Source: an uncultured Porphyromonadaceae bacterium (GTDB taxonomy: Bacteria; Bacteroidota; Bacteroidia; Bacteroidales; UBA11471). From it: a DNA stretch of 18,543 nt. Each line of letters opens with the position of its first letter. Within the stretch, counting starts at the first letter, position 1. A program made the translations under genes and the position numbers. Below the pieces are notes generated by a model, which ran no database searches, had not been told where the DNA came from, and was given only the letters and a program-made list of their open reading frames with translations. The stretch is taken from the NCBI GenBank assembly GCA_900542765.1, contig UQOX01000036.1, positions 1 through 18,543 of the forward strand, read 5' to 3'. This document shows, piece after piece, positions 7,702 through 15,902 of the stretch.

Positions 7702-8053
7702 ATGGGAAAAATCGCCTTTCTCTTTCATGGCGGGAAGAACCGAAAGTTTCCCTATTATTTGCGCAACGTCTTGCGTTATCAGTGTCCGTCGATGCTTTAT
7801 CGCCGGGCACTGTCCGCATTATTGGAAGAGATTGAGTCGCGAAGTGATGCCGCTTGCATCAAGGAGCGTATCGATTATGATAGCCGTCTCGCATGAGGAA
7901 CAGTTGCACTACTGCATCTCCCACCCCGAAGAGGTGAAACGTATCATTGCCAATGCCCACCGTTATGTCGATGCGTTCAGGAACCGCCGCCGGGAAGACC
8001 TTATTTCGACAGGCGTTTTATACAAGTACTTTGTTCCTACCGGACAAATTTGA
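7702..8053 (+). pseudogene. GT90-type LPS glycosyltransferase remnant, internal deletion and frame change
   Basis: Two fragments are fused. The first, starting at the ATG 7702, reads MGKIAFLFHGGKNRKFPYY and continues to ERIDYDSRL, then stops at 7894-7896. The second, in the next frame from about 7888, reads HEEQLHYCISHPEEVKRII and continues through YVDAFRNRRREDLIS to KYFVPTGQ, stopping at 8051-8053. These look like the N-terminal and C-terminal ends of the Bacteroidales GT90-like 'lipopolysaccharide A' glycosyltransferases (about 310-370 residues, from memory). The catalytic middle, some 200 residues, is missing, and the reading frame changes at the junction near 7885-7890. No active enzyme can be made. 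Its place, 4 nt after DUF4254 and 12 nt before GT9, shows it was once part of the LPS cluster. Confidence 0.78.
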
Positions 8054-8065
8054 ACCTTTTTATCT

Positions 8066-9154
8066 ATGAAAGAACAGTCAGCAGACAACAATAAGCCGGG
8101 TGGCCGTCATGTGGCCATCTTCCGGTTTTCGGCTCTGGGTGATGTGGCCATGACGGTGCCGGTCGTGTATGAAGTGTGCCGGGCCTGTCCCGATGTGCGA
8201 TTTACCTTTTATACCAAGAAGGCGGTGGCACCGCTCTTCCTTTATCCTCCGGCCAATCTTTCTGTTTTCCCGGTCGACACGCACGGCCGTTATCGGGGCT
8301 TGCGCGGTCTTTGGCGCCTGTTCAGGGAGGCTCGTGGGCAGGGGGTCGATGTGGTGGCCGACCTGCACAATGTCTTGCGCACCCGCATTCTCGGCCTCCT
8401 TTTCATGATGGCGGGTGCCCGTCGTGCCGTGCTCGACAAGGACCGCTCGGCCAAACGCCGGCTGACGGCGCGGGAAAAAACCTCTCCTCTGCACCCGCTG
8501 CCTACCTCGTTCGACCGGTACAGGAAGGTGTTTTCCCGGTTGGGATTTGAGACGCCCGATACCTTTGTCTCGGTTTTCGACAACGACCATCTGCCTCTGC
8601 CGTTGCCTGCCGGCATAGAGCCTCGACGCCCGGGAGAGCACTGGGTGGGAGTGGCTCCGTTTGCCAAGCATGAGGGCAAGATATATCCGCTCGACCGCAG
8701 CGAGGAGCTGGTCGCACGCCTGTCGCAACGTGGCGATTGCCGCGTCTTTCTCATGGGAGGCGGCGGTGAAGAGGCGGCCCGGCTCCATGACTGGGCGACC
8801 CGCTATCCGCAGGTCGTTTCGTTGGCGGGACAACGGTTGGGTTTTGCCGTGGAGCTCTCGATGATGCGCCGCATGTCGCTGGTCGTTTCGATGGACTCGG
8901 CCAATATGCACCTCGCCTCGCTGGCCGGGACGCCGGTCGTCTCGGTGTGGGGGCAGACTCACCCGTTTGCCGGCTTCCTGGGCTGGCGGCAGCGCGAGGA
9001 GAATGTCATGCAACTGCCCGACATGCCCTGCCGCCCCTGTTCCATTTTTGGCAACAAACCCTGCTACCGGGGCGATTATGCCTGCATGCACCACCTCGCT
9101 GTCGATAAGATTTACCGACGCATCGAGGAGATTCTGCAACAGGAAAAACAATAG
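8066..9154 (+). CDS. GT9-family glycosyltransferase (LPS heptosyltransferase-like)
   Basis: This 362-residue protein belongs to glycosyltransferase family 9, whose known members add heptose from ADP-heptose to the LPS inner core at the cytoplasmic face of the inner membrane. Family features are the N-terminal FRFSALGDVAMTVPV, with the GD and following small residues; VVADLHNVLRTRIL in the first domain; VGVAPFAKHEGKIYPL at the start of the second; and the sugar-nucleotide region SMDSANMHLASLAGTPVVSVWGQTHP (in two parts). Length is typical. The true donor sugar cannot be read from the sequence. It follows the GT90 remnant and precedes the LPS-kinase-like gene, so the group looks like a core-oligosaccharide cluster. 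Confidence 0.9.
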   Translation: MKEQSADNNKPGGRHVAIFRFSALGDVAMTVPVVYEVCRACPDVRFTFYTKKAVAPLFLYPPANLSVFPVDTHGRYRGLRGLWRLFREARGQGVDVVADLHNVLRTRILGLLFMMAGARRAVLDKDRSAKRRLTAREKTSPLHPLPTSFDRYRKVFSRLGFETPDTFVSVFDNDHLPLPLPAGIEPRRPGEHWVGVAPFAKHEGKIYPLDRSEELVARLSQRGDCRVFLMGGGGEEAARLHDWATRYPQVVSLAGQRLGFAVELSMMRRMSLVVSMDSANMHLASLAGTPVVSVWGQTHPFAGFLGWRQREENVMQLPDMPCRPCSIFGNKPCYRGDYACMHHLAVDKIYRRIEEILQQEKQ

Positions 9155-9181
9155 GAGGAGACATCTTTCGCACAAATCCGT

Positions 9182-9189
9182 TATATTTG
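9182..9189 (+). promoter_or_regulatory. Internal -7 element before the LPS-kinase-like gene
   Basis: TATATTTG matches TAnnTTTG exactly and would start transcription shortly before the ATG at 9209. No TTTG lies 19-21 bp upstream. It could give the kinase-ruvB-flippase stretch its own transcript in addition to read-through from 7022. Confidence 0.5.
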
Positions 9190-9208
9190 CAGGAGAAACC
9201 TGCCGCAC

Positions 9209-9955
9209 ATGAAAATTGTCATCGACCCGCAATACACTTCGCTGCACCGCTATGTAGAGCAGTTGCCCGGCCAGTTCGACCGGGGAGAGGTCGTGTATGA
9301 GGCACGGAATGTGTTGCGCCGTTTCTGTTGGGACGGGACGGTCGTGGTCGTCAAGAAATACAAGATGCCTATCCTCATCAACCGGTTCATTTACGGTACC
9401 TTCCGCAAATCCAAGGCCCGTCGCTCGTTTGAGTACGCCCATGTCTTGGAGGAGAAAGGTTTCCGCACGCCATCGGCAGTGGCCTATATCGAGGAGCGCC
9501 GTTGCGGCCTGTTCGCGGAGAGCTATTTGGTGACGCTGAATGAGGAGTACCCTCAAATGATGCGCCGCTTCCTCTCGGACGAGTCTCTTACCGACGAGGG
9601 GAAAATGGTGTTGCGGGCATTTGCCGCTTACACGGTGCGCCTGCATGAGGCCGGCGTCCTGCACGAGGATTATTCTCCCGGAAACATCGCCTTTGAGATA
9701 GCGGGCGACAAGGTTTCTTTCTCGCTTTTCGACATCAACCGCATGCACTTCGGGCGGCTTTCGCGCAAGAGATGCCTGCACAATCTTTGCCGCATCACCC
9801 CCTCGATTGTCGTGCTTTCTTATCTGGCGGGCGAGTATGCCCGGTTGCGGGGGTGGAATGTCGAGGAGTCGGTGGCGGAGGCCCTGCGGGCGCAGACCCG
9901 CTTCTTCAACTGGGCGACCTACCGCTATGTGCGCCGCCGGAGCAGGAAGCCGTGA
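9209..9955 (+). CDS. LPS-core kinase family protein (KdkA/WaaP/InaA-like)
   Basis: The 248-residue protein has a small eukaryotic-type kinase fold of the LPS-core kinase group, which phosphorylates Kdo or heptose of the inner core. Visible kinase features are VVVVKKYK (Lys49 as the ATP lysine), the catalytic loop LHEAGVLHEDYSPGNI with Asp154 and Asn159, and FDINRM with Asp175 in the metal-binding position of DFG. The substrate cannot be told from sequence; KdkA-type Kdo kinase is a reasonable guess. It stands after the GT9 gene (54-nt gap containing a -7 element) and 18 nt before ruvB. Confidence 0.85.
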   Translation: MKIVIDPQYTSLHRYVEQLPGQFDRGEVVYEARNVLRRFCWDGTVVVVKKYKMPILINRFIYGTFRKSKARRSFEYAHVLEEKGFRTPSAVAYIEERRCGLFAESYLVTLNEEYPQMMRRFLSDESLTDEGKMVLRAFAAYTVRLHEAGVLHEDYSPGNIAFEIAGDKVSFSLFDINRMHFGRLSRKRCLHNLCRITPSIVVLSYLAGEYARLRGWNVEESVAEALRAQTRFFNWATYRYVRRRSRKP

Positions 9956-9973
9956 AAAAAACTGACTGACGAA

Positions 9974-10987
9974 ATGGAAGATTTTGATATAAGAAAACAA
10001 CGCTACGATAAGGAGCAGGAGTTTGAGAAAGCCTTGCGCCCGTTGGCATTTGAAGATTTCAGCGGGCAGGAGAAGATTATCGAGAACCTGCGCGTCTTTG
10101 TCTCGGCGGCCAAGATGCGCGGCGAGTCGCTCGACCATGTGCTGTTGCACGGGCCTCCCGGGCTGGGAAAGACGACGCTCTCGAACATCATCGCCAACGA
10201 GCTGGGGGTGGGTTTCAAGATAACCTCGGGACCCGTGCTCGACAAGCCGGGCGACTTGGCCGGCATATTGACGTCGCTGGAACCCAACGACGTGCTGTTC
10301 ATCGACGAGATACACCGGCTCAGTCCCGTGGTGGAGGAGTACCTCTACTCGGCCATGGAAGACTTCCGCATCGACATCATGATCGACAAGGGACCCAGCG
10401 CGCGGTCGATACAGCTCGACCTCAACCCCTTCACGCTGGTGGGCGCCACCACGCGCAGCGGCCTGCTCACCAGTCCGTTGCGGGCCCGCTTCGGCATCAA
10501 CTGCCACTTGGAATACTACGACCACGAGATATTGAGCCACATCGTGCAGCGGTCGGCCGCCATATTGAAGGTGCCCTGCACGACCGAGGCGGCCGTGGAG
10601 ATTGCCATGCGCAGCCGGGGTACGCCCCGCATCGCCAACGCCCTGTTGCGCCGCGTGCGCGACTTCGCGCAGGTCAAGGGCAGCGGGCGCATCACCATAG
10701 AGATTGCCCGTGTGGCGCTCGAAGCACTCAACATCGACCAATATGGCCTCGATGAAATCGATAATAAAATATTGATGACCATCATCGACAAGTTCAAAGG
10801 CGGCCCCGTGGGGCTTACCACCATCGCGACGGCTTTGGGCGAAGACCCCGGTACGCTCGAAGAGGTGTATGAGCCTTACCTCATCAAGGAGGGATTTATC
10901 AAACGCACGCCGCGGGGACGCGAGGTGACCGAGCTGGCCTATACCCATCTGGGGCGCAGCCGCATCGACCAAGGGTTGCTCTTCTGA
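9974..10987 (+). CDS. ruvB: Holliday-junction branch-migration helicase RuvB
   Basis: RuvB is the hexameric AAA+ motor that, with RuvA, drives branch migration of Holliday junctions in recombination repair. The 337-residue protein has Walker [10 protein letters not shown] at residues 60-68, Walker B LFIDEIH near 108-114, sensor 1 VGATTRSG, the arginine-finger segment PLRARFG, and the C-terminal winged-helix end [17 protein letters not shown]. Length is standard. It is followed by a flippase gene 47 nt on; ruvB next to a polysaccharide flippase is a recurrent Bacteroidales arrangement and does not imply shared function. Confidence 0.97.
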   Translation: MEDFDIRKQRYDKEQEFEKALRPLAFEDFSGQEKIIENLRVFVSAAKMRGESLDHVLLHGPPGLGKTTLSNIIANELGVGFKITSGPVLDKPGDLAGILTSLEPNDVLFIDEIHRLSPVVEEYLYSAMEDFRIDIMIDKGPSARSIQLDLNPFTLVGATTRSGLLTSPLRARFGINCHLEYYDHEILSHIVQRSAAILKVPCTTEAAVEIAMRSRGTPRIANALLRRVRDFAQVKGSGRITIEIARVALEALNIDQYGLDEIDNKILMTIIDKFKGGPVGLTTIATALGEDPGTLEEVYEPYLIKEGFIKRTPRGREVTELAYTHLGRSRIDQGLLF

Positions 10988-11034
10988 CCCGTATGGCCTG
11001 CCGGTGAAACGTAACGACAAAAAACGAAAACGAA

Positions 11035-12531
11035 ATGTCCGGAATAAAAAGTTTGGCCAAGGATACCGCCGTTTACGGCATGAGCAGTATCGTGGGGCGT
11101 TTTCTCAACTGGTGCCTGGTACCGCTCTACACCCACGTCTTCACGCAGGCCGAATATGGTGTGGTGACCTACCTCTATTCTTTGGTGGCGCTGTTGCTGA
11201 TTATCCTTACATACGGTTTGGAGACCGGCTTTTTCAGGTTTGCCAATCATGAGAAATACAGCGACCCGATGCGTGTCTACACCACGGGGCTTGTTTCGTT
11301 GGCCGTTACGTCGTCGGCGTTCCTGCTGGCGGTGTGGATTTTCCTCGCGCCCATCTCCTCGGTGCTCGGGTCGTCGGGCGACCCCCGTTATGTGATGATG
11401 TTGGCCGCGACGCTGGCCATTGATGCCTTCACTTCGTTGCCGTTCGCCTATTTGCGATACAAGCAGCGCCCGCTTCGTTTTGCGGGCATCAAGCTGTTGT
11501 CGATATTCCTCAACATCGGACTGAACCTCTTCTTTATTCTGTTGTGCCCGGTCTTGCAGAGAAACCACCCGGAGTGGATAGCCTGGTTTTACCGGCCCGA
11601 CTTCGGCGTGGGCTACATCTTCCTTTCCAACCTGATTGCTTCGGCCGTGACGCTGGTGGTGCTCTTCCCCGAAGTGGCGAAGGTGCGCTACCGGTTCGAC
11701 GCCGAGATTTGGCGGCGCATGATTGTCTATTCGTTCCCGCTCCTGATCATGGGCCTGGCCGGGATTATGAATCAGACCATCGACAAGCTCATCTATCCCT
11801 GGCTGGTGGGCGACCCCGACCGGGCCATGGCCGAGCTCGGCGTGTATGGTGCCAATTACAAGATTGCCATCGTCATGGTCATGTTCATTCAGGCGTTCCG
11901 CTTTGCCTATGAGCCGTTTGTCTTTGCCAAGAGCCGCAGCCGGGGCGAAGACAGCCAGAAAGCCTATGTCGATGCCATGCACTATTTCATCATCTTCGGG
12001 TTGTTGATTTTCCTGGGCGTGATGTTTTATCTCCCGGTGTTGAAATATTTTATTTCTCCGCGCTATTTCTCGGGACTTGCCGTGGTGCCCATCGTGATGG
12101 CGGGCGAGTTGTTCTTCGGTATCTTCTACAATCTTTCTCTGTGGTACAAACTGACCGACCGCACCTACTGGGGTACGATTTTCTCGCTCTTCGGACTGGC
12201 GATAACCCTGCTCGTCAATATTCTTTTCGTGCCCCGCTACGGTTACATGGCCTGCGCTTGGGCGGCGTTCCTGTGCTATCTGTCGATGATGGTGGCCTCG
12301 TATGCCGTGGGGCGCAAGTATTATCCGGTACCCTATAAGTGGGGGGCGGCGTTCCGGTATCTCCTTTTGGCCGCCGTGCTTTATGTGGCGGCGATGTATG
12401 TGCCCATTGCCCATACGGCGGCGTTGTTGGCCTTCCGCACGGTGCTGCTGGTGGTGTTTGTCGCCTATGCGGTGAAGAAAGACGTGCCGCTGGCCGAGTT
12501 GCCTTTCGTGGGGAAATACTTCAAGCGGTAA
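11035..12531 (+). CDS. Polysaccharide flippase of the MOP/Wzx-like superfamily
   Basis: The 498-residue protein is strongly hydrophobic, with some 12-14 membrane segments spread along its whole length. The N-terminal pattern GIKSLAKDTAVYGMSSIVGR followed by FLNWCLVPLYTH resembles oligosaccharide flippases (Polysacc_synt family), which move lipid-linked sugars across the inner membrane. The segment LLIMGLAGIMNQTIDKL, with a charged D-K pair between helices, is also typical of this family. The substrate is unknown; the LPS genes upstream suggest a surface glycan, but ruvB lies in between. The stop codon lies only 3 nt from the stop of the convergent priA gene. Confidence 0.9.
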   Translation: MSGIKSLAKDTAVYGMSSIVGRFLNWCLVPLYTHVFTQAEYGVVTYLYSLVALLLIILTYGLETGFFRFANHEKYSDPMRVYTTGLVSLAVTSSAFLLAVWIFLAPISSVLGSSGDPRYVMMLAATLAIDAFTSLPFAYLRYKQRPLRFAGIKLLSIFLNIGLNLFFILLCPVLQRNHPEWIAWFYRPDFGVGYIFLSNLIASAVTLVVLFPEVAKVRYRFDAEIWRRMIVYSFPLLIMGLAGIMNQTIDKLIYPWLVGDPDRAMAELGVYGANYKIAIVMVMFIQAFRFAYEPFVFAKSRSRGEDSQKAYVDAMHYFIIFGLLIFLGVMFYLPVLKYFISPRYFSGLAVVPIVMAGELFFGIFYNLSLWYKLTDRTYWGTIFSLFGLAITLLVNILFVPRYGYMACAWAAFLCYLSMMVASYAVGRKYYPVPYKWGAAFRYLLLAAVLYVAAMYVPIAHTAALLAFRTVLLVVFVAYAVKKDVPLAELPFVGKYFKR

Positions 12532-12534
12532 CCG

Positions 12535-15006
12535 TTACAGCGGGTCTACGTCGTAATAGATGATGAGCCCCTTGAAACGGCTGTCGTCGGTCACTCCTTC
12601 CTGGGCCTGACGTAAAATTTCTCGTACTTTCTTGATGGACGCCGTGTGCTCTATTTTGAGCATGACGCGGCGAATGTATAGCAACTGTATGCGCGCAACG
12701 GGTGGCGTGTGCGGTTCCGATACCCGTTGTCCGAAAATGGGGTAGAGGCGCCGGGCCAGGTCGCGGGTTGCGGCTTCGAGCGTCGTTTCGTCGCGGTGTT
12801 TGAGGTAGATGTAGATGAGGCGTGTGAAGGGCGGGTAGTTGAACTGTTGGCGTTCGGCAATCTGGGTGGCATACATGCCGGCATAGTCGTGACGCATGAT
12901 TTGCCCGATGACCGGGTGTTGCGGTTGCGCCGTTTGTAGTATGACGCTCCCCTGCCGGTTTTTGCGTCCGGCGCGCCCGGCCACCTGCTCCATCATTTGG
13001 AACGCCCGCTCGTGGGCCCTGAAATCGGGATAGTTGAGCAACGTGTCGGCGCTGAGTATGCCCACGACGCTCACATGGTCGAAGTCGAGCCCTTTGGTCA
13101 CCATCTGCGTGCCGATGAGAATGCGGCTCTTCTGTTGCTCGAAGTCGGCGATAATCTGCTCGTAGGCTTTGCGGTTGCGGGTGGTGTCGAGGTCCATGCG
13201 GGCAACGGGGTAACCGGGAAAGGTGTGGTGTATCTCTTCCTCGATGCGTTCGGTGCCGAAGCCGCGAATCACGATGCTTGCCTCGCCGCAGGAGGGACAA
13301 CGGGTCGGCACTTCCTGCTCGTATCCGCAGTAGTGGCACACGAGGCGGTTGGTGTGCTTGTGGTAGGTGAGGCTCACGTCGCATCGGGTGCAACGGGGTG
13401 TCCAGGCGCACAGGCGGCACTCGACCATGGGGGCGAAACCCCGGCGGTTCTGGAAAAGGATTATCTGTCCACCCTTGTCGAGAGCTTCTTCGCAAGCCTC
13501 TTTCAGTTGCGGGGAGAGGTTGCTGTCGTACGATACGCGGCGTTTGCGGCGCAGGTCGCCCATGTCGATGGGGAGAATGCGCGGGAGGTCGATTTCTTCG
13601 TGCCGGGTAAGGAGTTCCACCAGTCCGTATTTGCCGCTCTGGGCGTTGTAGTAACTCTCTATGGCGGGGGTGGCGGTGCCCAGCAGGGTCTTGGCGCCGT
13701 GCATCGATGCCAGGACGATGGCGGCGTTGCGGGCATGGTAACGGGGAGCCGGCTCTTGTTGCTTGTAACTGCCCTCGTGCTCTTCGTCGACGATGACCAG
13801 TCCCAGGTCGCGGAACGGCAGGAATATCGAGGAGCGCACACCGAGGACGATTTGGGCGCCCCGGTCGTGCAGCAGGTTGTTCCATATCTCCACCCGTTCG
13901 TTGTCGGTGAATTTGGAGTGGTAGATGACCAATTTGTCGCCAAATACCCGTTGCAGGCGGGAGGTGAGCTGGGTGGTCAGTGCAATTTCGGGAACGAGGT
14001 AGAGGACCTGGCGACCCTGTCGCACGACGGTGTCGATGAGGTGCGTGTATATTTCGGTTTTTCCGCTCGACGTGACGCCGTGCAGCAGGGTGACGGCGTG
14101 GGTGGTGAACCGCTCGATGATGGCCCGGTAGGCTTTTTCCTGTATGGTTGTGAGGGGGTGGGGGGGCTCGGTGCGCAGGGGTTGGCAGGAGAGGCGGCTG
14201 ACTTCTTTGGCGTAATTCTCGAAGATGCCTTTTGACAGGAGCGCGCTGAGAATCTGTTGGGAGACTTCCGCCCGTTCGAGCAGCTCCTTGCGGGAGACTT
14301 CGCGCGGCTCTCCCTTTTGCATGAACCGCGACAGTTCGAGGTAGCACATGAGCAGCCGCAACTGTTTCTTGGCGTTTTTGAGTTCCTCGAAGAGGCCGCG
14401 CAGTTTGTCGCCATCGCCCGGGGCGATGTGTGCCAGCCGTATGTAGCTCTCGGTGCGGGGTCGGTATTTGTGCCGCAGCTCTTCCGAAACGACAATCGCC
14501 TGTTTCTCCATGAGCGAGCGCACGAGCGGCAGGATGTTGCGCAGGCCGCTCTCTTTTTCGAGTTCCTGCACGCTCATTTTCTCGTGGAGGCTCAGGGTGT
14601 CGAGCAGTGTGGCTTCGCGCTCTTTCAGCGGCGATTCCCCTTCGACGAACGCGTCGTTGCAGGAAATCTGCGTCTCGCTCTCGATTTTCAGCCCCGAAGG
14701 TACGGCGGCCTTGAAAACGTCGCCTACCGAGCAGAGGTAGTAGTCGGCAATCCATTCCCAGAAGCGCAGCTGCGGCCGCCGCAATATGGGGTCGCTGTCG
14801 AGAAGGGTCGAGATCTCTTTTACCTCATACCCCTGCGGTTCGTTGTCGTGCAGGTGGACGACGATGGCCGTGTAGTAGCGCTTGCGCCCGAACGGGACGA
14901 TGACCCGGCTGCCCGACACGAGGCTCTCCTGCCACGTTTCGGGTATGCGGTAGGTGAAGTATCGCGCCAGCGGGAGCGGAAGGATTACATCGGCAAATCG
15001 GGCCAT
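12535..15006 (-). CDS. priA: Primosomal protein N' (replication-restart helicase PriA)
   Basis: PriA recognises stalled forks and reloads the replisome. The 823-residue protein opens with FADVILPLPLARYFTYRIP (DNA-binding domain). It has the Walker A loop GVTSSGKT at about residues 310-317, the DEEH box in VIVDEEHEGSYKQ near 407, and the zinc-binding cysteines CRLCAWTPRCTRCD plus CHYCGYEQ and CPSCG at about 530-580. The helicase motifs GTQMVTKGLDF and QVAGRAGR follow. Length is above E. coli PriA (732) but normal for Bacteroidota. I chose Met at 15006: an upstream in-frame ATG at 15072 precedes an unconserved, low-complexity stretch and almost touches the promoter at 15074-15081. Confidence 0.95.
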   Translation of the reverse strand: MARFADVILPLPLARYFTYRIPETWQESLVSGSRVIVPFGRKRYYTAIVVHLHDNEPQGYEVKEISTLLDSDPILRRPQLRFWEWIADYYLCSVGDVFKAAVPSGLKIESETQISCNDAFVEGESPLKEREATLLDTLSLHEKMSVQELEKESGLRNILPLVRSLMEKQAIVVSEELRHKYRPRTESYIRLAHIAPGDGDKLRGLFEELKNAKKQLRLLMCYLELSRFMQKGEPREVSRKELLERAEVSQQILSALLSKGIFENYAKEVSRLSCQPLRTEPPHPLTTIQEKAYRAIIERFTTHAVTLLHGVTSSGKTEIYTHLIDTVVRQGRQVLYLVPEIALTTQLTSRLQRVFGDKLVIYHSKFTDNERVEIWNNLLHDRGAQIVLGVRSSIFLPFRDLGLVIVDEEHEGSYKQQEPAPRYHARNAAIVLASMHGAKTLLGTATPAIESYYNAQSGKYGLVELLTRHEEIDLPRILPIDMGDLRRKRRVSYDSNLSPQLKEACEEALDKGGQIILFQNRRGFAPMVECRLCAWTPRCTRCDVSLTYHKHTNRLVCHYCGYEQEVPTRCPSCGEASIVIRGFGTERIEEEIHHTFPGYPVARMDLDTTRNRKAYEQIIADFEQQKSRILIGTQMVTKGLDFDHVSVVGILSADTLLNYPDFRAHERAFQMMEQVAGRAGRKNRQGSVILQTAQPQHPVIGQIMRHDYAGMYATQIAERQQFNYPPFTRLIYIYLKHRDETTLEAATRDLARRLYPIFGQRVSEPHTPPVARIQLLYIRRVMLKIEHTASIKKVREILRQAQEGVTDDSRFKGLIIYYDVDPL

Positions 15007-15073
15007 GGACGAAGAAATGTGTGCGGGTTTGTCGCACCCTGCGCCAGAAAGGAATCGCAGGGTTTGATGCATA

Positions 15074-15104
15074 CAAAAGTAGAGAAAAATTTCGCTTTTT
15101 CATA
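15074..15104 (-). promoter_or_regulatory. Promoter for priA
   Basis: On the - strand the -7 element TACTTTTG (15074-15081) matches TAnnTTTG, and TATG (15101-15104) lies 19 bp upstream as a weak -33. It is back to back with the promoter at 15136. Confidence 0.5.
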
Positions 15105-15135
15105 ATCCTTTTCTCGGCACCTGCCAAATAGTTTG

Positions 15136-15143
15136 TACCTTTG
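15136..15143 (+). promoter_or_regulatory. -7 element for the HAD gene and aroB
   Basis: TACCTTTG is a full match to TAnnTTTG; upstream, at the -33 distance, only a T-rich stretch is seen. A possible ATG at 15143 overlaps its last base, so translation must start later, at 15164. Confidence 0.6.
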
Positions 15144-15163
15144 TGTGGTATTATCCTGTTTCT

Positions 15164-15895
15164 ATGAGCGTATTGACAAATTCGTATTTGCAGAAAACCG
15201 GTTTCGGACACACCGACCTCCAAGCCGTGCTTATCGATATGGACGGTGTTCTCTACGACTCGATGCCTTATCATGCCGACGCTTGGTATCGGGCCATTTC
15301 GTCGTTGGACATACCTTGTACGCCCGAGGAGTTTTACCGTTACGAGGGGCGCACCGGGGCGTCGACCATCGATTTGATTTTCAACCGGGCTTATGGCCGC
15401 AATGCCACCAAAAGCGAAAAAGAGACGATATATGCCCGCAAGAGCGAACTCTTTGAGGCTTGCGGCAAGGCGCCGCTCATGCCGGGCGCTCTCGACTTCT
15501 TGCAGCAGGTGAAGGCGCGCGGCCTCACGCCGGTGTTGGTCACCGGCTCGGGGCAACATTCGCTGCTCGACAAGCTCGCGCACGACTATCCCGGCATTTT
15601 TACTCCGCAGACGATGGTCACCGCTTTCGACGTGAAATATGGCAAGCCCAATCCCGAACCCTACCTCATCGGATTGCGAAAAGCCGGCGTGGAGCCTTGG
15701 CAGGCGATGGTGGTCGAAAACGCGCCCTTGGGCGTACAGGCCGGCGTGGCAGCCCGGGTGTTTACCGTGGCCGTCAATACGGGACCGTTGCCCGACAGCG
15801 AACTGCTCGATGCCGGCGCCGACTGTCTCTTGCCCGATATGCTCTCGTTGGCCCGCCGCTTCGAAGAGATTTATTCACAATTAAAACTGCAATAA
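15164..15895 (+). CDS. HAD-superfamily hydrolase, beta-phosphoglucomutase-like
   Basis: The 243-residue protein has all HAD motifs: motif I LIDMDGVLYDSMP with the nucleophile and acid/base aspartates, motif II VLVTGSG, motif III lysine in KYGKPNPEPY, and motif IV VVENAPLGVQAG with an acidic residue before Asn. The helical cap after motif I (YHADAWYRAI, YEGRTGASTIDLIF) places it in the HAD-IA group, with sugar-phosphate phosphatases and phosphoglucomutases. The substrate is unknown. The start at 15164 is fixed by the -7 element, which ends at 15143. aroB follows after 7 nt, suggesting one transcript. Confidence 0.88.
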   Translation: MSVLTNSYLQKTGFGHTDLQAVLIDMDGVLYDSMPYHADAWYRAISSLDIPCTPEEFYRYEGRTGASTIDLIFNRAYGRNATKSEKETIYARKSELFEACGKAPLMPGALDFLQQVKARGLTPVLVTGSGQHSLLDKLAHDYPGIFTPQTMVTAFDVKYGKPNPEPYLIGLRKAGVEPWQAMVVENAPLGVQAGVAARVFTVAVNTGPLPDSELLDAGADCLLPDMLSLARRFEEIYSQLKLQ

Positions 15896-15902
15896 AACCG
15901 TC

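Noticed and set aside
8078..11020. A 980-codon open frame on the - strand opposite the GT9, kinase and ruvB genes
   Set aside because: It runs antisense to three well-identified genes, its composition is that of a reverse-complement shadow of GC-rich codons, and it shows no family motif.
10939..12414. A 491-codon - strand frame opposite the flippase
   Set aside because: Histidine- and arginine-rich shadow of a membrane-protein gene whose own frame is clearly real.
12997..14235. A 412-codon + strand frame inside priA
   Set aside because: priA on the other strand carries all helicase and zinc motifs; the antisense frame has none.
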